The translations under genes were made by a program, and so were the position numbers. This document shows positions 55,736 through 64,000 of a stretch of DNA of 64,000 nucleotides, in pieces. Below the pieces are notes generated by a model. That model worked only from the letters and a program-made list of their open reading frames with translations. It was not told the origin of the DNA and made no database searches. Source of the stretch: Neolentinus lepideus HHB14362 ss-1 (lineage: Eukaryota > Basidiomycota > Agaricomycetes > Gloeophyllales > Gloeophyllaceae); assembly GCA_001632425.1 (NCBI GenBank), contig KV425551.1, positions 334,068 to 398,067 on the forward strand. The letters are read 5' to 3'. Each line of letters starts with the position of its first letter. The stretch's first letter is position 1.

Positions 55736-56983
55736 TGTTAAAGATGTGGAGAAGCCCGGGACGTGGTGTCTTTTAACTTGTGTACAGTAAGGAAAAATAA
55801 GGTTCAAGGCTACAAGCTGACGACTTTTCAAACTCCGATCGGCAGGCCCCGCCGCATGCTTCCACTCTACTATACTATCATTACACGGGAGTTGCAAAAA
55901 GTCCTGCAAATCGCCATACAGCGTCGGCTGTGCTCAACATTTTCATGATCGGGCTCCATGGGATCATGAAATGTCATCCTACGAACATGATTATCATTTT
56001 TTCGCGATTTAATATCTAAGGCTACGAGTGCAGGAGAGATGCCAGGTTGTGCTCGGGAGTTGCAAAAGTTTTGTCACACGTCAGTCACACGGCACGTCCA
56101 GACTCCGATCCGGCAAAGGCTTAACTCGACGTACTCCGCTTGACTGTCAACTAGCGGAGTTTGAATCTCGCGTCAGTCGATGTCACGCCCTGCGCTTCAG
56201 GAGTTGCAACCCGACATCCTTAAAGGTCCTCAAGCACTTTCATGCTTATCGGGTAGGTTATTTAGACAGAATAACAGTAGTTTAAACTATACCAGACTCG
56301 ATTTTGAGGTAAATGCTCATTTTACCGGAGAGATCTCTTGTTTACATGCTGCAATCAGTATTGAGGCATAGATATCTTGACCAGCAATCCTTACCACCCA
56401 TGCTTTTCTTTGATTTTACTCCATGAACAGTATATCCTAGTTTATATCTATGCATCTGTGGTGGTCCCAATTTTTTTCGTTCAGTGTGGATGGTATAGTA
56501 GGGGTTGCTCGTGAGTTGCAAATTTTGCAACTCCCGTCTAATGATAGTACCACTTCGATCAATTCGCCGTGTCACGGTCAAGAGCTTAGTTTCTGCTATG
56601 ATCATTAATTTTAAACACACACTTGAGTGTCTGGAATAATATTCTATTGCTTATTGATTATGAATATCATTTCCTTCTCTATGTACAAACAATACAAATA
56701 GCATCTGCAATTTTTGGCATGACTGAGCCACAGCCAGTGTTCGGACAAAGGAGCACCTCTCGAGCCTAACATCGCGGACATTTTTCGTCCGGTATATGTA
56801 GTATCCAGGCTGAGCGCTGAATCCGATGCGAACACTTAAGGAGGCAACTTCGACGGATCAGAATCTCTTCTAATTAGGACGTCCACACAGCCACCGCGGG
56901 CATCCCGCACCATCTTTCTCAGCCTCTTTCGGTGATTGACTCAGCGTTGCACTAGGTTTCTTCTCGACCCTCGTCTGGTTCTA
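55736..56983. other. AT-rich gene-free spacer with palindromic repeats
   Basis: 1.25 kb without a gene. The left end is the eS28 promoter and leader. From about 55880 to 56540 the motif GAGTTGCAA recurs on the plus strand (about 55889, 56056, 56202, 56513), and the last copy forms a perfect palindrome with its own reverse. The stretch 56230-56720 is clearly AT-richer than its neighbours. The right 150 bp should be the lipoyl synthase promoter. Confidence 0.5.
56513..56533. repeat. Perfect 10-bp-arm palindrome
   Basis: GAGTTGCAAA and its exact reverse complement TTTGCAACTC are separated by one T, so the 21-nt segment can pair along its whole length. Copies of the GAGTTGCAA arm lie at about 55889, 56056 and 56202 within the same spacer. 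Confidence 0.8.
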
Positions 56984-58407
56984 ATGAGCACTCTCCGGCA
57001 ATCCTCAAGGTCCGTTCTCCAGGCGCGACGTTGTATTCGTTCGCTGGCGACCTCATCGTCTTCGTCGACGTTTAGTAAGCAATTAGCTGAAGGACCGTCT
57101 TTGGACGATTTCGTTGCTGGAGACGTGCAGGAACGAGTAGTCTTAGGAAACACAAAGACGTAGTATTTCCGCGATCCTTCTCTCAACGTTTATTCATGTT
57201 TTGTTTGTCATCTTGTGCAGACCGAGATTACCGGCACACCTCAAGACCACTATTCCTACCGGCGCATCATACAGCAAGATCAAGAGTGACCTTCGAGGCC
57301 TTAAATTGCATACGGTCTGCGAGGAGGCACGGTGTCCAAATATTGGCGACTGCTGGGGAGGAAGTTCGAGCGCAAACCACGAGGAGAACAAGAGAGCTGC
57401 AACCGCAACCATTATGGTCAGCGCCACGGTTATAGGACAATGATCTCTTTGACCGACTAGTCTCTCTTCTAGTTGATGGGAGATACGTGCACCCGAGGCT
57501 GCAGATTCTGCTCTATAAAGACATCTCGGGCACCACCACCCCTTGACCCACATGAGCCGGAACATACAGCTGAGGCAATTAGTCGGTGGGGTCTGGGTTA
57601 CATTGTTCTCACGAGTGTAGACCGTGACGGTGAGTTAAGCAATATTCTACTCAGAACGGGTAGGAATAATTGCAACCTGAAATAGATCTGGCGGATGGTG
57701 GCGCCCACCATTTTGCCGAGACGATACGGAAAATTAAGCAGAAGGCACCGCAGATTTTGGTCGAAGCGCTGACAGGAGACTTCGCTGGACAGACATCACA
57801 CATCTCGCTAGTAGCCAAGTCTGGTCTTGACGTCTATGCCCACAACATCGAGACAACAGAAGCAATGACGCCCTTCGTCCGTGATCGGCGGGCTACTTTC
57901 CGTCAAAGTTTGAAGGTCCTCGAGCAAGCAAAGAAGGAAGGTGCGAGGGTGACGAAGACGAGTATCATGCTTGGGGTAGGCGAGACTGAGGACCAGCTTA
58001 TGGATGCACTGCGAGGTCGGTGTAAAAATGTTCTCATGAGTAGACGGCGATATATCAATATTTTACAGAGCTACGGAAGGTCAATGTGGACGTTGTTACC
58101 TTTGGGCAATACATGCGACCGACGAAACGGCATATGAAGGTCGATCGCTACGTGGAACCTGCAGAATTCGACAGATGGAAGCAGATTGCCGATGACATGG
58201 GCTTCCTATATGTTGCCAGTGGACCGCTAGTGCGGAGTAGTTACAAGGTAAGCATTGTGATAACGGATTTATCTGCATCGCTTACATCTTTCCTAGGCCG
58301 GAGAGTACTTCATCGAGAATGTACTCCGAGGAAAGGCGACCGAGAAGAAGGCGGCACAAGTCGCCGCTTTGGGTTTTTTGACGCCACAGGCTTCGACCAC
58401 CTCATAG
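56984..58407 (+). CDS. LIP5: Mitochondrial lipoyl synthase
   Basis: Radical-SAM enzyme that inserts two sulphurs into protein-bound octanoate to make lipoyl groups. The start [20 protein letters not shown] is an Arg/Ser-rich presequence without acidic residues. The auxiliary cluster cysteines are in [16 protein letters not shown]; the radical-SAM motif is [12 protein letters not shown] (CxxxCxxC). Conserved blocks follow: [72 protein letters not shown] and [39 protein letters not shown] includes the RSSY serine that binds the auxiliary cluster. It ends [12 protein letters not shown] small NHEENKR insert after the third auxiliary cysteine is normal-sized for fungi. Five to six introns. Works on the E2 protein encoded at 49.5-51.1 kb and downstream of ACP at 22 kb. 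All catalytic cysteines are present. Confidence 0.95.
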
Positions 58408-58831
58408 AAAACTACGGTCTTCTTACTAGACTATGGGTGGTCCAGCCGTGCAATTCATTCTAAGGATTCTCTTTCAACTTATCCCTCCACTCACTCTAAA
58501 TACATGAAGGCTTCTGGGAATTCAACATTGCCCATGACGCTTGTTAGTGCGGCATGCAGAGAATGACTATAAAGAGAGTGAAGCTGAACCAAAGTAAAGG
58601 TCGACTCGTATTTCTAACTTAGAGTTGACGACTGAGGGCGACCATCGGGGCTTTATCCACTCCGATTATTAACATGGCACGACATAACCCATGGAAGCCG
58701 AGGTCGAACTGACCATGCAAGGTTCATACAGTGAGGGCCTTGTCGCGATTGGTGTGACTGAAGACGGGCTGGGGGCCCAGGGCTTTAAATATCTTGAGAA
58801 GAACTCATCATTGCAAGGTTTCGCGAATACG
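58408..58831. other. Convergent 3' regions
   Basis: About 425 bp between the stops of lipoyl synthase and CMC1. No gene seen. Confidence 0.45.
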
Positions 58832-59228
58832 TCAGGATTGTTGTTGATTTCTAAGGCGGAGATATTCTTTCCGAATGACAGAAATGCCTTCATGACCAGT
58901 ACTAGTTGTTCGTAAATTCCAGTCAGCACCATTATCCAGCATTATCGGCGTGACAAGTAGGGCTGTCTTCTTACAATTGTGACATACAGGACTGCAGCTC
59001 CGAATACTTGCTCTTGCACGCCCAAGCAACAGAGACGGTTCGTCCCGTAGCACAGTCAGCAAATTCTGAATATATAGAGACCGAGTCGAGTGACCTGCTT
59101 CGTCAACAAGACATCCCCGACTACCGGATGAGAAGCGGACCTCGGACGATAGGATCGCATTCTTTTAGTGCTCGAGCTTTAGCGGCTTTCATCAGAGTCT
59201 CCTCCTCGCGATGGGAAAGAGCGTTCAT
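58832..59228 (-). CDS. CMC1: Cytochrome oxidase assembly factor Cmc1
   Basis: Small twin-cysteine protein of the mitochondrial intermembrane space needed for cytochrome c oxidase assembly and copper handling. Exons read MNALSHREEETLMKAAKARA with LKECDPIVR, then EFADCATGRTVSVAWACKSK with YSELQSCM, then SQFTGHEGISVIRKEYLRLR ending NQQQS. The cysteine pattern is C-x11-C followed by C-x9-C, the same spacing I recall for yeast Cmc1. The splice at the first junction forms the glutamate of EFADC. About 80 residues from ATG 59228. A longer open frame starts at 59324 and adds 32 residues containing an SLE repeat; yeast Cmc1 also has an N-terminal extension, so the longer form is possible. Confidence 0.88.
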
Positions 59229-59324
59229 GATACGACAAGATAGCCGTTGGCGGCGTTCAAGAATGAAGAGAGACTCGAGAGACTCGAGAGACTTTGATGA
59301 AGGGATGTGGGTGGCTGTGTACAA

Positions 59325-60124
59325 ACATTAGCCCAGTGCTTAACGCATAGCGCTTAAGTACGGTAAGCTTATTTCGCTATGGTCCATCACTTTTGTGGCA
59401 TGCTTGGACCACACACATTCCAGGGGGATCATACCTCGATTTCCGTACCTGACATGATCTGGTACACTTATCTCATATTCTCTGTCAGAATGTCATACGA
59501 TCGTTAATCTTCCCTCTCGACTCGGCGAACTCAACGAGGAATCAAAGGCCCGGGAACAACAAGAACTCGTCACAAGTCGCTTACTTAACAGCACTATATC
59601 TCGTCAAGTTTATTGAAAGTAGTGCCTTAGCGACGACCAGCTATCACCTCACGCCTTGATGCTCTCGCGTATACGGGATAACGTCTAGTTCCAGTTTTGT
59701 TCAGGCCATCTTGAGACCCAGACAATATCCACGAGGATCATTAATGTCCGACTCCTGTCCCTTGCTTGGACACGTTACCTGCTTGGAGAAGAACCTTTGC
59801 ATTTGATCCCAGCATAGAACCTCTTTCTCGGGTTCTTCAATTGCTCAAACGTGCGGTTTCCTGAGTGCGACCAGGTCGTATTGTCAAAGAACGCAGGGAA
59901 TTAGCGGGTGACTGGTACGTAACGTACGATAATGGAAGACGTACAAGCTCTCCTGTCACTGGTCAGCTTGGTTCACGGACAAATGACGTTCAGCCCGATA
60001 GATGCCATTAGCCACAGCACCAGTGGATGCGCGTCAATGTAAGTGACATCGAGTCAGGGGAAAAGAGGCGAGTTTATTCAAGCAGGATAGAATTTTGGTG
60101 AATAATCTATAGCTAATAACATAG
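59325..60124. other. Gene-free spacer, 0.8 kb
   Basis: No gene, domain or RNA recognised. The left side serves as CMC1 promoter, the right side follows PEX11. Confidence 0.45.
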
Positions 60125-61202
60125 TCACTTCTTTCCGGCGACGTGCCATTGCTGGCGCAGAGCAATAACAGAAGTGATGAAGCTATCGGAAAGAATCAGT
60201 ACTATGCGGAGAATGCGGAGCATTTTCACTCACCCAAAGATACCCAGAATGCCGTCGTTGAGATTGACTAAGCCAAGATTGGCCGCGGGAACCCAGACGT
60301 CGAGGATGTCGATGATGAATTGTTGACGTGTTCCTGAACGTGCCCTGGCGTGGTGTAAGCCGACGACAAAGAAATACAGAATGTGAACTGCGAAATCCTG
60401 CTTACAATTCGAGAGTACGTTGCTTCAGCTCGCGGTCCGCTTCCGTTCCGATGTCCTTTTCGCTCGACTTGGATCGGAGTTTCTTCGCTTCATTGGCGAG
60501 GCGGCCAGCCTACGGAGTAGAGGGATATAATGTTGAATAAGGTGTCAGTGACGACATATCTGTACCTTTAGGAGACCGTGCGTAATGCTCAGGAGGATGC
60601 CAGCTAACCAGAAGCGGTTAGAGGTCTTGTTGATCTTTTGAGCAGTGTCAGGCTTAAGAGTAATGAATTTGACTGCATTGGCCTGCAAGAGGTTCGGTAA
60701 CTGGAAGGGACACAAAAGGGTCGACCCGTACCCAAACGATGGTATCGTAGGTGAGATATCCGAAGTATGCCAACTGACGGCCAATGGTGGTTATCTGCTC
60801 TCGGGTTTCTGAGGCGGAGTATGCTTGGACTGCTCGGAGAACTGCTTGTAGATGCTCCACGGGCTTTCCAATGCGCATCACTGTGGAATACGGGCGATAT
60901 TCTCACATACCATTCATCCGAGGCATCCAGACTCACATTTCCTTCCCAAAGCAAGGTGGGATTTGAGGGCATTCCACTTAGCTGCCTGCTCCTTGTGGCC
61001 CCTAGAGAGCAGGAACCATGCGAGGAATCTGGAGAAGTACTGTACGGCCCTATATAACTGCGCACGGAGGTAAGACGCAGGTGACTTGAATTCAAATGGC
61101 ATCCACTCGACCAACTTTGTCTCGACCAAGAGTGGTACTCCCCAACTTGATGCTTTGGGAGACTGCAGGGTGCAGTATGACTTGCGAAGATATGCTAGTC
61201 AT
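60125..61202 (-). CDS. PEX11: Peroxisomal membrane protein Pex11
   Basis: Peroxin that elongates and divides peroxisomes. The first exon reads MTSISSQVILHPAVSQSIKL with GSTTLGRDK, then an intron leads to LYRAVQYFSRFLAWFLLSRG, the conserved N-terminal amphipathic helix. HKEQAAKWNALKSHLALGRK, LMRIGKPVEHLQAVLRAVQA, TIGRQLAYFGYLTYDTIVW and ANAVKFITLKPDTAQKINKT follow, then RFWLAGILLSITHGLLK, a hydrophobic segment. AGRLANEAKKLRSKSSEKD comes next, and the last exons read QQFIIDILDVWVPAANLGLV, NLNDGILGIFG and FITSVIALRQQWHVAGKK. The C-terminal GFITS..ALRQQW block is diagnostic. Two membrane segments and about 260 residues match family size. Seven or so exons. Head to head with fumarase, with 414 bp between starts. 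Confidence 0.92.
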
Positions 61203-61616
61203 CGCGGACAGAGAAAAGAGTGACAGCAGTAACACAAGGAGAGCGCTGAGAGCATAGTGAAGGGGTATATAGCACAGGTGATCATAGCACCGAAAATCAC
61301 GTGGAGTCGACTGCAATTAGACTCGGACGGAGTGCATTTGATAATATGTACGCAAGTGGCTAGGCGGAGGACACATCAGCTCTAATGCTCACATTCGACG
61401 GGTTTCGACGGGTTTCGTACATTCCCATCGACGTTGCTGACATTCATCATGAGCTGAGCAGCGTGGCAACGCAACCATGAGCGTCACGGAGAATGTCGGG
61501 CGTTGTGCTTAATCTATCGGAGCAGACCGTCTACCCTCCTTTCTCTTCACTTCACCTCAAGCTACTTGCTTGCGCAGCAACCTCTAAGTGGTTTTTTTGA
61601 GTGCTTGCATTAAGGC
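61203..61616. promoter_or_regulatory. Divergent promoter, PEX11 / fumarase
   Basis: 414 bp between divergent starts. It contains a direct repeat of CGACGGGTTT (61397-61416, two adjacent copies). A pyrimidine-rich tract at about 61525-61560 precedes the fumarase start by about 60 bp. No named binding site is recognised. Confidence 0.5.
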
Positions 61617-63693
61617 ATGGCTGGTATCCGCCTGGCACGTAGAGTACGAGAACTGTTTCCGCGATGTGACCGAGGCATCATGTGATTTCTAATCCTGGCC
61701 CACAGCTGCAATTGGCGCAACCCCGGTTGGGCTCCTATCCGAGACTCTTCTCGTCTACGACGTCCATTATGGTCAGAACATATCTAACCATCTCTATTGC
61801 ATGGTTTGATGGAGAGCTTTCTCGCAGAGCCAGTCGTACCGCGTAGAGCGCGATACTTTTGGTGAATTGCAGGTCCCGTCGGATCGGTACTGGGGCGCGC
61901 AGACTCAACGGTACGTTGCTAAATTACTGAGATTGCGGCTGAACCACGACACATCATGGTTTTAGGTCCTTGCAGAATTTCGACATCGGTGGTCCCACTG
62001 AGAGGCTTCCCCCACCCTTGATCAAAGCCTTCGGTGTTCTGAAGAAGGCTGCGTCTGTAGTGAACGTCAGCTATGGCATGGACCCAAAGATCGGCAAGGC
62101 AATCCAGCAAGCTGCCGACGAGGTCAGTTGAGTATAGGATCATGATGGGGGGAGACGTCTAACGTCCGAATAGGTAATCTCTGGCAAGCTGATCGACCAC
62201 TTCCCTCTTGTGGTATTCCAGACCGGCAGTGGTACGCAAAGTAACATGAACGTTAATGAGGTGGGTAAAATGATTTCACTATATGCATCTCGACCGAGTC
62301 TCTGCAGGTTATCTCGAACAGGGCTATCGAGATCCTCGGCGGCGAGCTTGGCTCGAAAAAGCCTGTTCATCCTAATGACCACGTGAACATGAGTCAGAGC
62401 AGTAACGACACGTACGTTTCTGACATTGTTATGAATGTTAGATGCCCCGCCCAACTCTATCGATGCCAACAGCTTCCCAACTGCGATGCATGTCGCTGCT
62501 GTGGTCGAGCTCAACCATAACCTCATTCCTGCTCTCACCAACCTTCGGGATGTACTTGCGGAGAAGGCAAAGGCTTTCGAGAACATTATCAAGATTGGCC
62601 GAACTCATCTGCAAGATGCTACCCCCTTGACGCTTGGCCAGGAGTTCAGCGGTTATGTTCAACAGCTGACGAACGGCATTGCGCGGGTTCAGGGTGTTCT
62701 TCCCCGGCTGAGCCTTCTCGCACAGGGTGGTACGGCCGTCGGAACTGTGCGTTTCATGCCAGCATCACGAGAGCAGATCTGATATCGGTACACAGGGCCT
62801 GAACACTAAGAAGGGCTTTGATGTCAAGGTCGCGGCAGAGATCTCGAAGATCACCGGACTTGACTTCAAGACCGCGCCCAACAAGGTGATCACTCTGCGG
62901 TGTTGAGTCTAAACAGTCCTATTGACGGCTACTTCCGTAGTTCGAAGCCCTTGCATCACACGACGCTCTCGTGGAGGCACATGGTGCCCTGAACGTTGTT
63001 GCAGTCTCGTTAATGAAGATTGCTAACGATATCCGATTCCTCGGATCTGGACCTCGTTGCGGTATCGGAGAGTTAAGTCTGCCCGAAAACGAACCCGGTA
63101 GCAGTATCATGCCTGGCAAGGTCAATCCGACCCAGTGTGAGGCAATGACCATGGTCGCTGCTCAGGTCATGGGTAACCAGGTTGCCGTGTCTGTTGGTGG
63201 TAGTAATGGTCACTTCGAGGTACGCAAGGTGTTGGCTCTAAAAGTCGCAGCTTGCTAATTTTTGGTACAGTTGAACGTCTTCAAGCCCGTGATCGCGAAG
63301 AACGTTCTCCAGAGTATCCGACTATTATCCGATGGTAGGCACTTCCCAGAAGTGTATACCATGAGCTTACATTTCCCTCAGCCTCTCGCTCGTTCACGAA
63401 GAACTGTGTCGTCGGCATCCAGGCGAATGAGAAGCGGATCTCCCAATTACTAAACGAGTCACTGATGTTGGCCACCATCCTCAATAAAACGCTCGGTTAC
63501 GACAGTGCGTATATTGGGTTTCCTGTATCGGCCCAAGTGCTGAAGTTTTGCAGATGTAGCCAAGTGTGCAAAGAAGGCGCACAAGGAGGGTACAACTCTG
63601 AAGGAAGCCACTGTTGCCCTGGGCTTCTTGACTCCGGAGGAGTTCGACGAGAAAGTCCGCCCGGAGCTGATGCTGTACCCCGATGAGGAATAG
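61617..63693 (+). CDS. FUM1: Fumarate hydratase, class II
   Basis: TCA-cycle enzyme converting fumarate to malate. A presequence is built from the first two exons: MAGIRLARR joined through a GTACGA donor to [20 protein letters not shown], which is basic and Ser-rich. The core begins [20 protein letters not shown] with [17 protein letters not shown], then [60 protein letters not shown] and [20 protein letters not shown]. The superfamily signature is [17 protein letters not shown] with the catalytic serine in its flexible loop. The C-terminal exons give [20 protein letters not shown] and [20 protein letters not shown]. Complete, about 495 residues in roughly ten exons. An internal start at the ATG that precedes SQSYRVE could give a cytosolic form, as in yeast, but the sequence alone does not show it. 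Confidence 0.95.
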
Positions 63694-64000
63694 GCTGCCG
63701 TCGTCAGAGGGGGAAATGACCTAGGAATTACTGTATCCCGACATTGTATACTAGATCTAATTATCTGAACGGGTTCTTGCAAATGCTAGGAAGTTCGCGT
63801 ATTACATGATTTCTCGGTGATCCAGGTAGACAGATGCGGTAATTGACCATCCGGTTGCAGACGAGAACGCCCGCGATAGCTTACCCGGAGTGTTGATGCA
63901 GCGAGTACTGCGAGTTACTGTCAGTACTGAAAGGCCTCGAGGCGAGAGAGTGCAAGATGGGTGCTTGCCATAAACTCGCGCGCACGGAGGGTGCTTCTTC
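63694..64000. other. Right edge, fumarase 3' region
   Basis: About 300 bp after the fumarase stop, with no gene seen before the window ends. Confidence 0.5.

Noticed and set aside
59264..59296. AGAGACTCG repeat as a separate mobile or satellite feature
   Set aside because: Only about three 9-nt units; it is a small local duplication in the 5' region of CMC1, giving an SLE repeat in the optional N-terminal extension.

Overview
The window looks like a gene-dense nuclear contig from a basidiomycete, most likely an Agaricomycete mushroom-forming fungus. Nearly every gene is cut by many short introns of about 45-90 nt with GT..AG ends and CTAAC/CTGAC-like branch sites. Genes lie on both strands with short spacers, and the best-recognised products are fungal or general eukaryotic housekeeping proteins. 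There is no operon structure, no CRISPR array, and I recognise no rRNA or tRNA gene. Exon boundaries were read by eye from splice signals and frame continuity, so gene spans are firmer than individual junctions.

0-10 kb: an unrecognised two-TM protein (724), a small heptad-repeat coiled-coil protein (1949, minus), a gene-poor 1.6 kb, a DH-PH Rho-GEF (4190) converging on an Ngl2-type exonuclease (7905-9692, minus). 10-19 kb: an M16 metalloprotease (10152), a NUFIP1-type box C/D snoRNP assembly factor (minus), a triple-KH RNA-binding protein (16075) and ribosomal protein uL13 (minus). 19-28.5 kb: an SMP-30-like lactonase, mitochondrial acyl carrier protein, mitochondrial ribosomal protein bL17m, a secreted Aim6-like phosphodiesterase and a zinc formaldehyde/alcohol dehydrogenase. 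28.3-31.3 kb: no supportable gene.

31-48 kb: a stand-alone adenylate-forming enzyme, XRCC2, a long coiled-coil protein, ribosome biogenesis factor Slx9, an SLC35F5-like transporter, an Srf1-like membrane protein, a FAM192A/NIP30 homologue, splicing-associated ES2 and the dynein regulator NudE. 48-64 kb: exosome subunit Csl4 divergent from pyruvate dehydrogenase E2, a TIR-bounded repeat element with an assembly gap, the tRNA t6A synthase Kae1, a GT8 glycosyltransferase, ribosomal protein eS28, lipoyl synthase, Cmc1, Pex11 and fumarase.

Functional themes: mitochondrial metabolism is well represented. Acyl carrier protein supplies the octanoyl precursor, lipoyl synthase makes lipoate, and PDH E2 carries it; fumarase, bL17m and Cmc1 are also mitochondrial. 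RNA and ribosome biogenesis is a second theme (NUFIP1, Slx9, Csl4, Ngl2, Kae1, uL13, eS28, ES2). This is ordinary for a fungal chromosome arm and need not imply co-regulation.

The least conventional items are the 626-bp TA-flanked inverted-repeat element that ends 50 bp before Kae1, an in-frame stop-free first intron in Kae1 whose retention would add a basic N-terminus, one-codon first exons in Slx9 and eS28, a heptad-repeat protein, a GC-AG intron, and a perfect palindrome with related copies in the AT-rich spacer at 56 kb.
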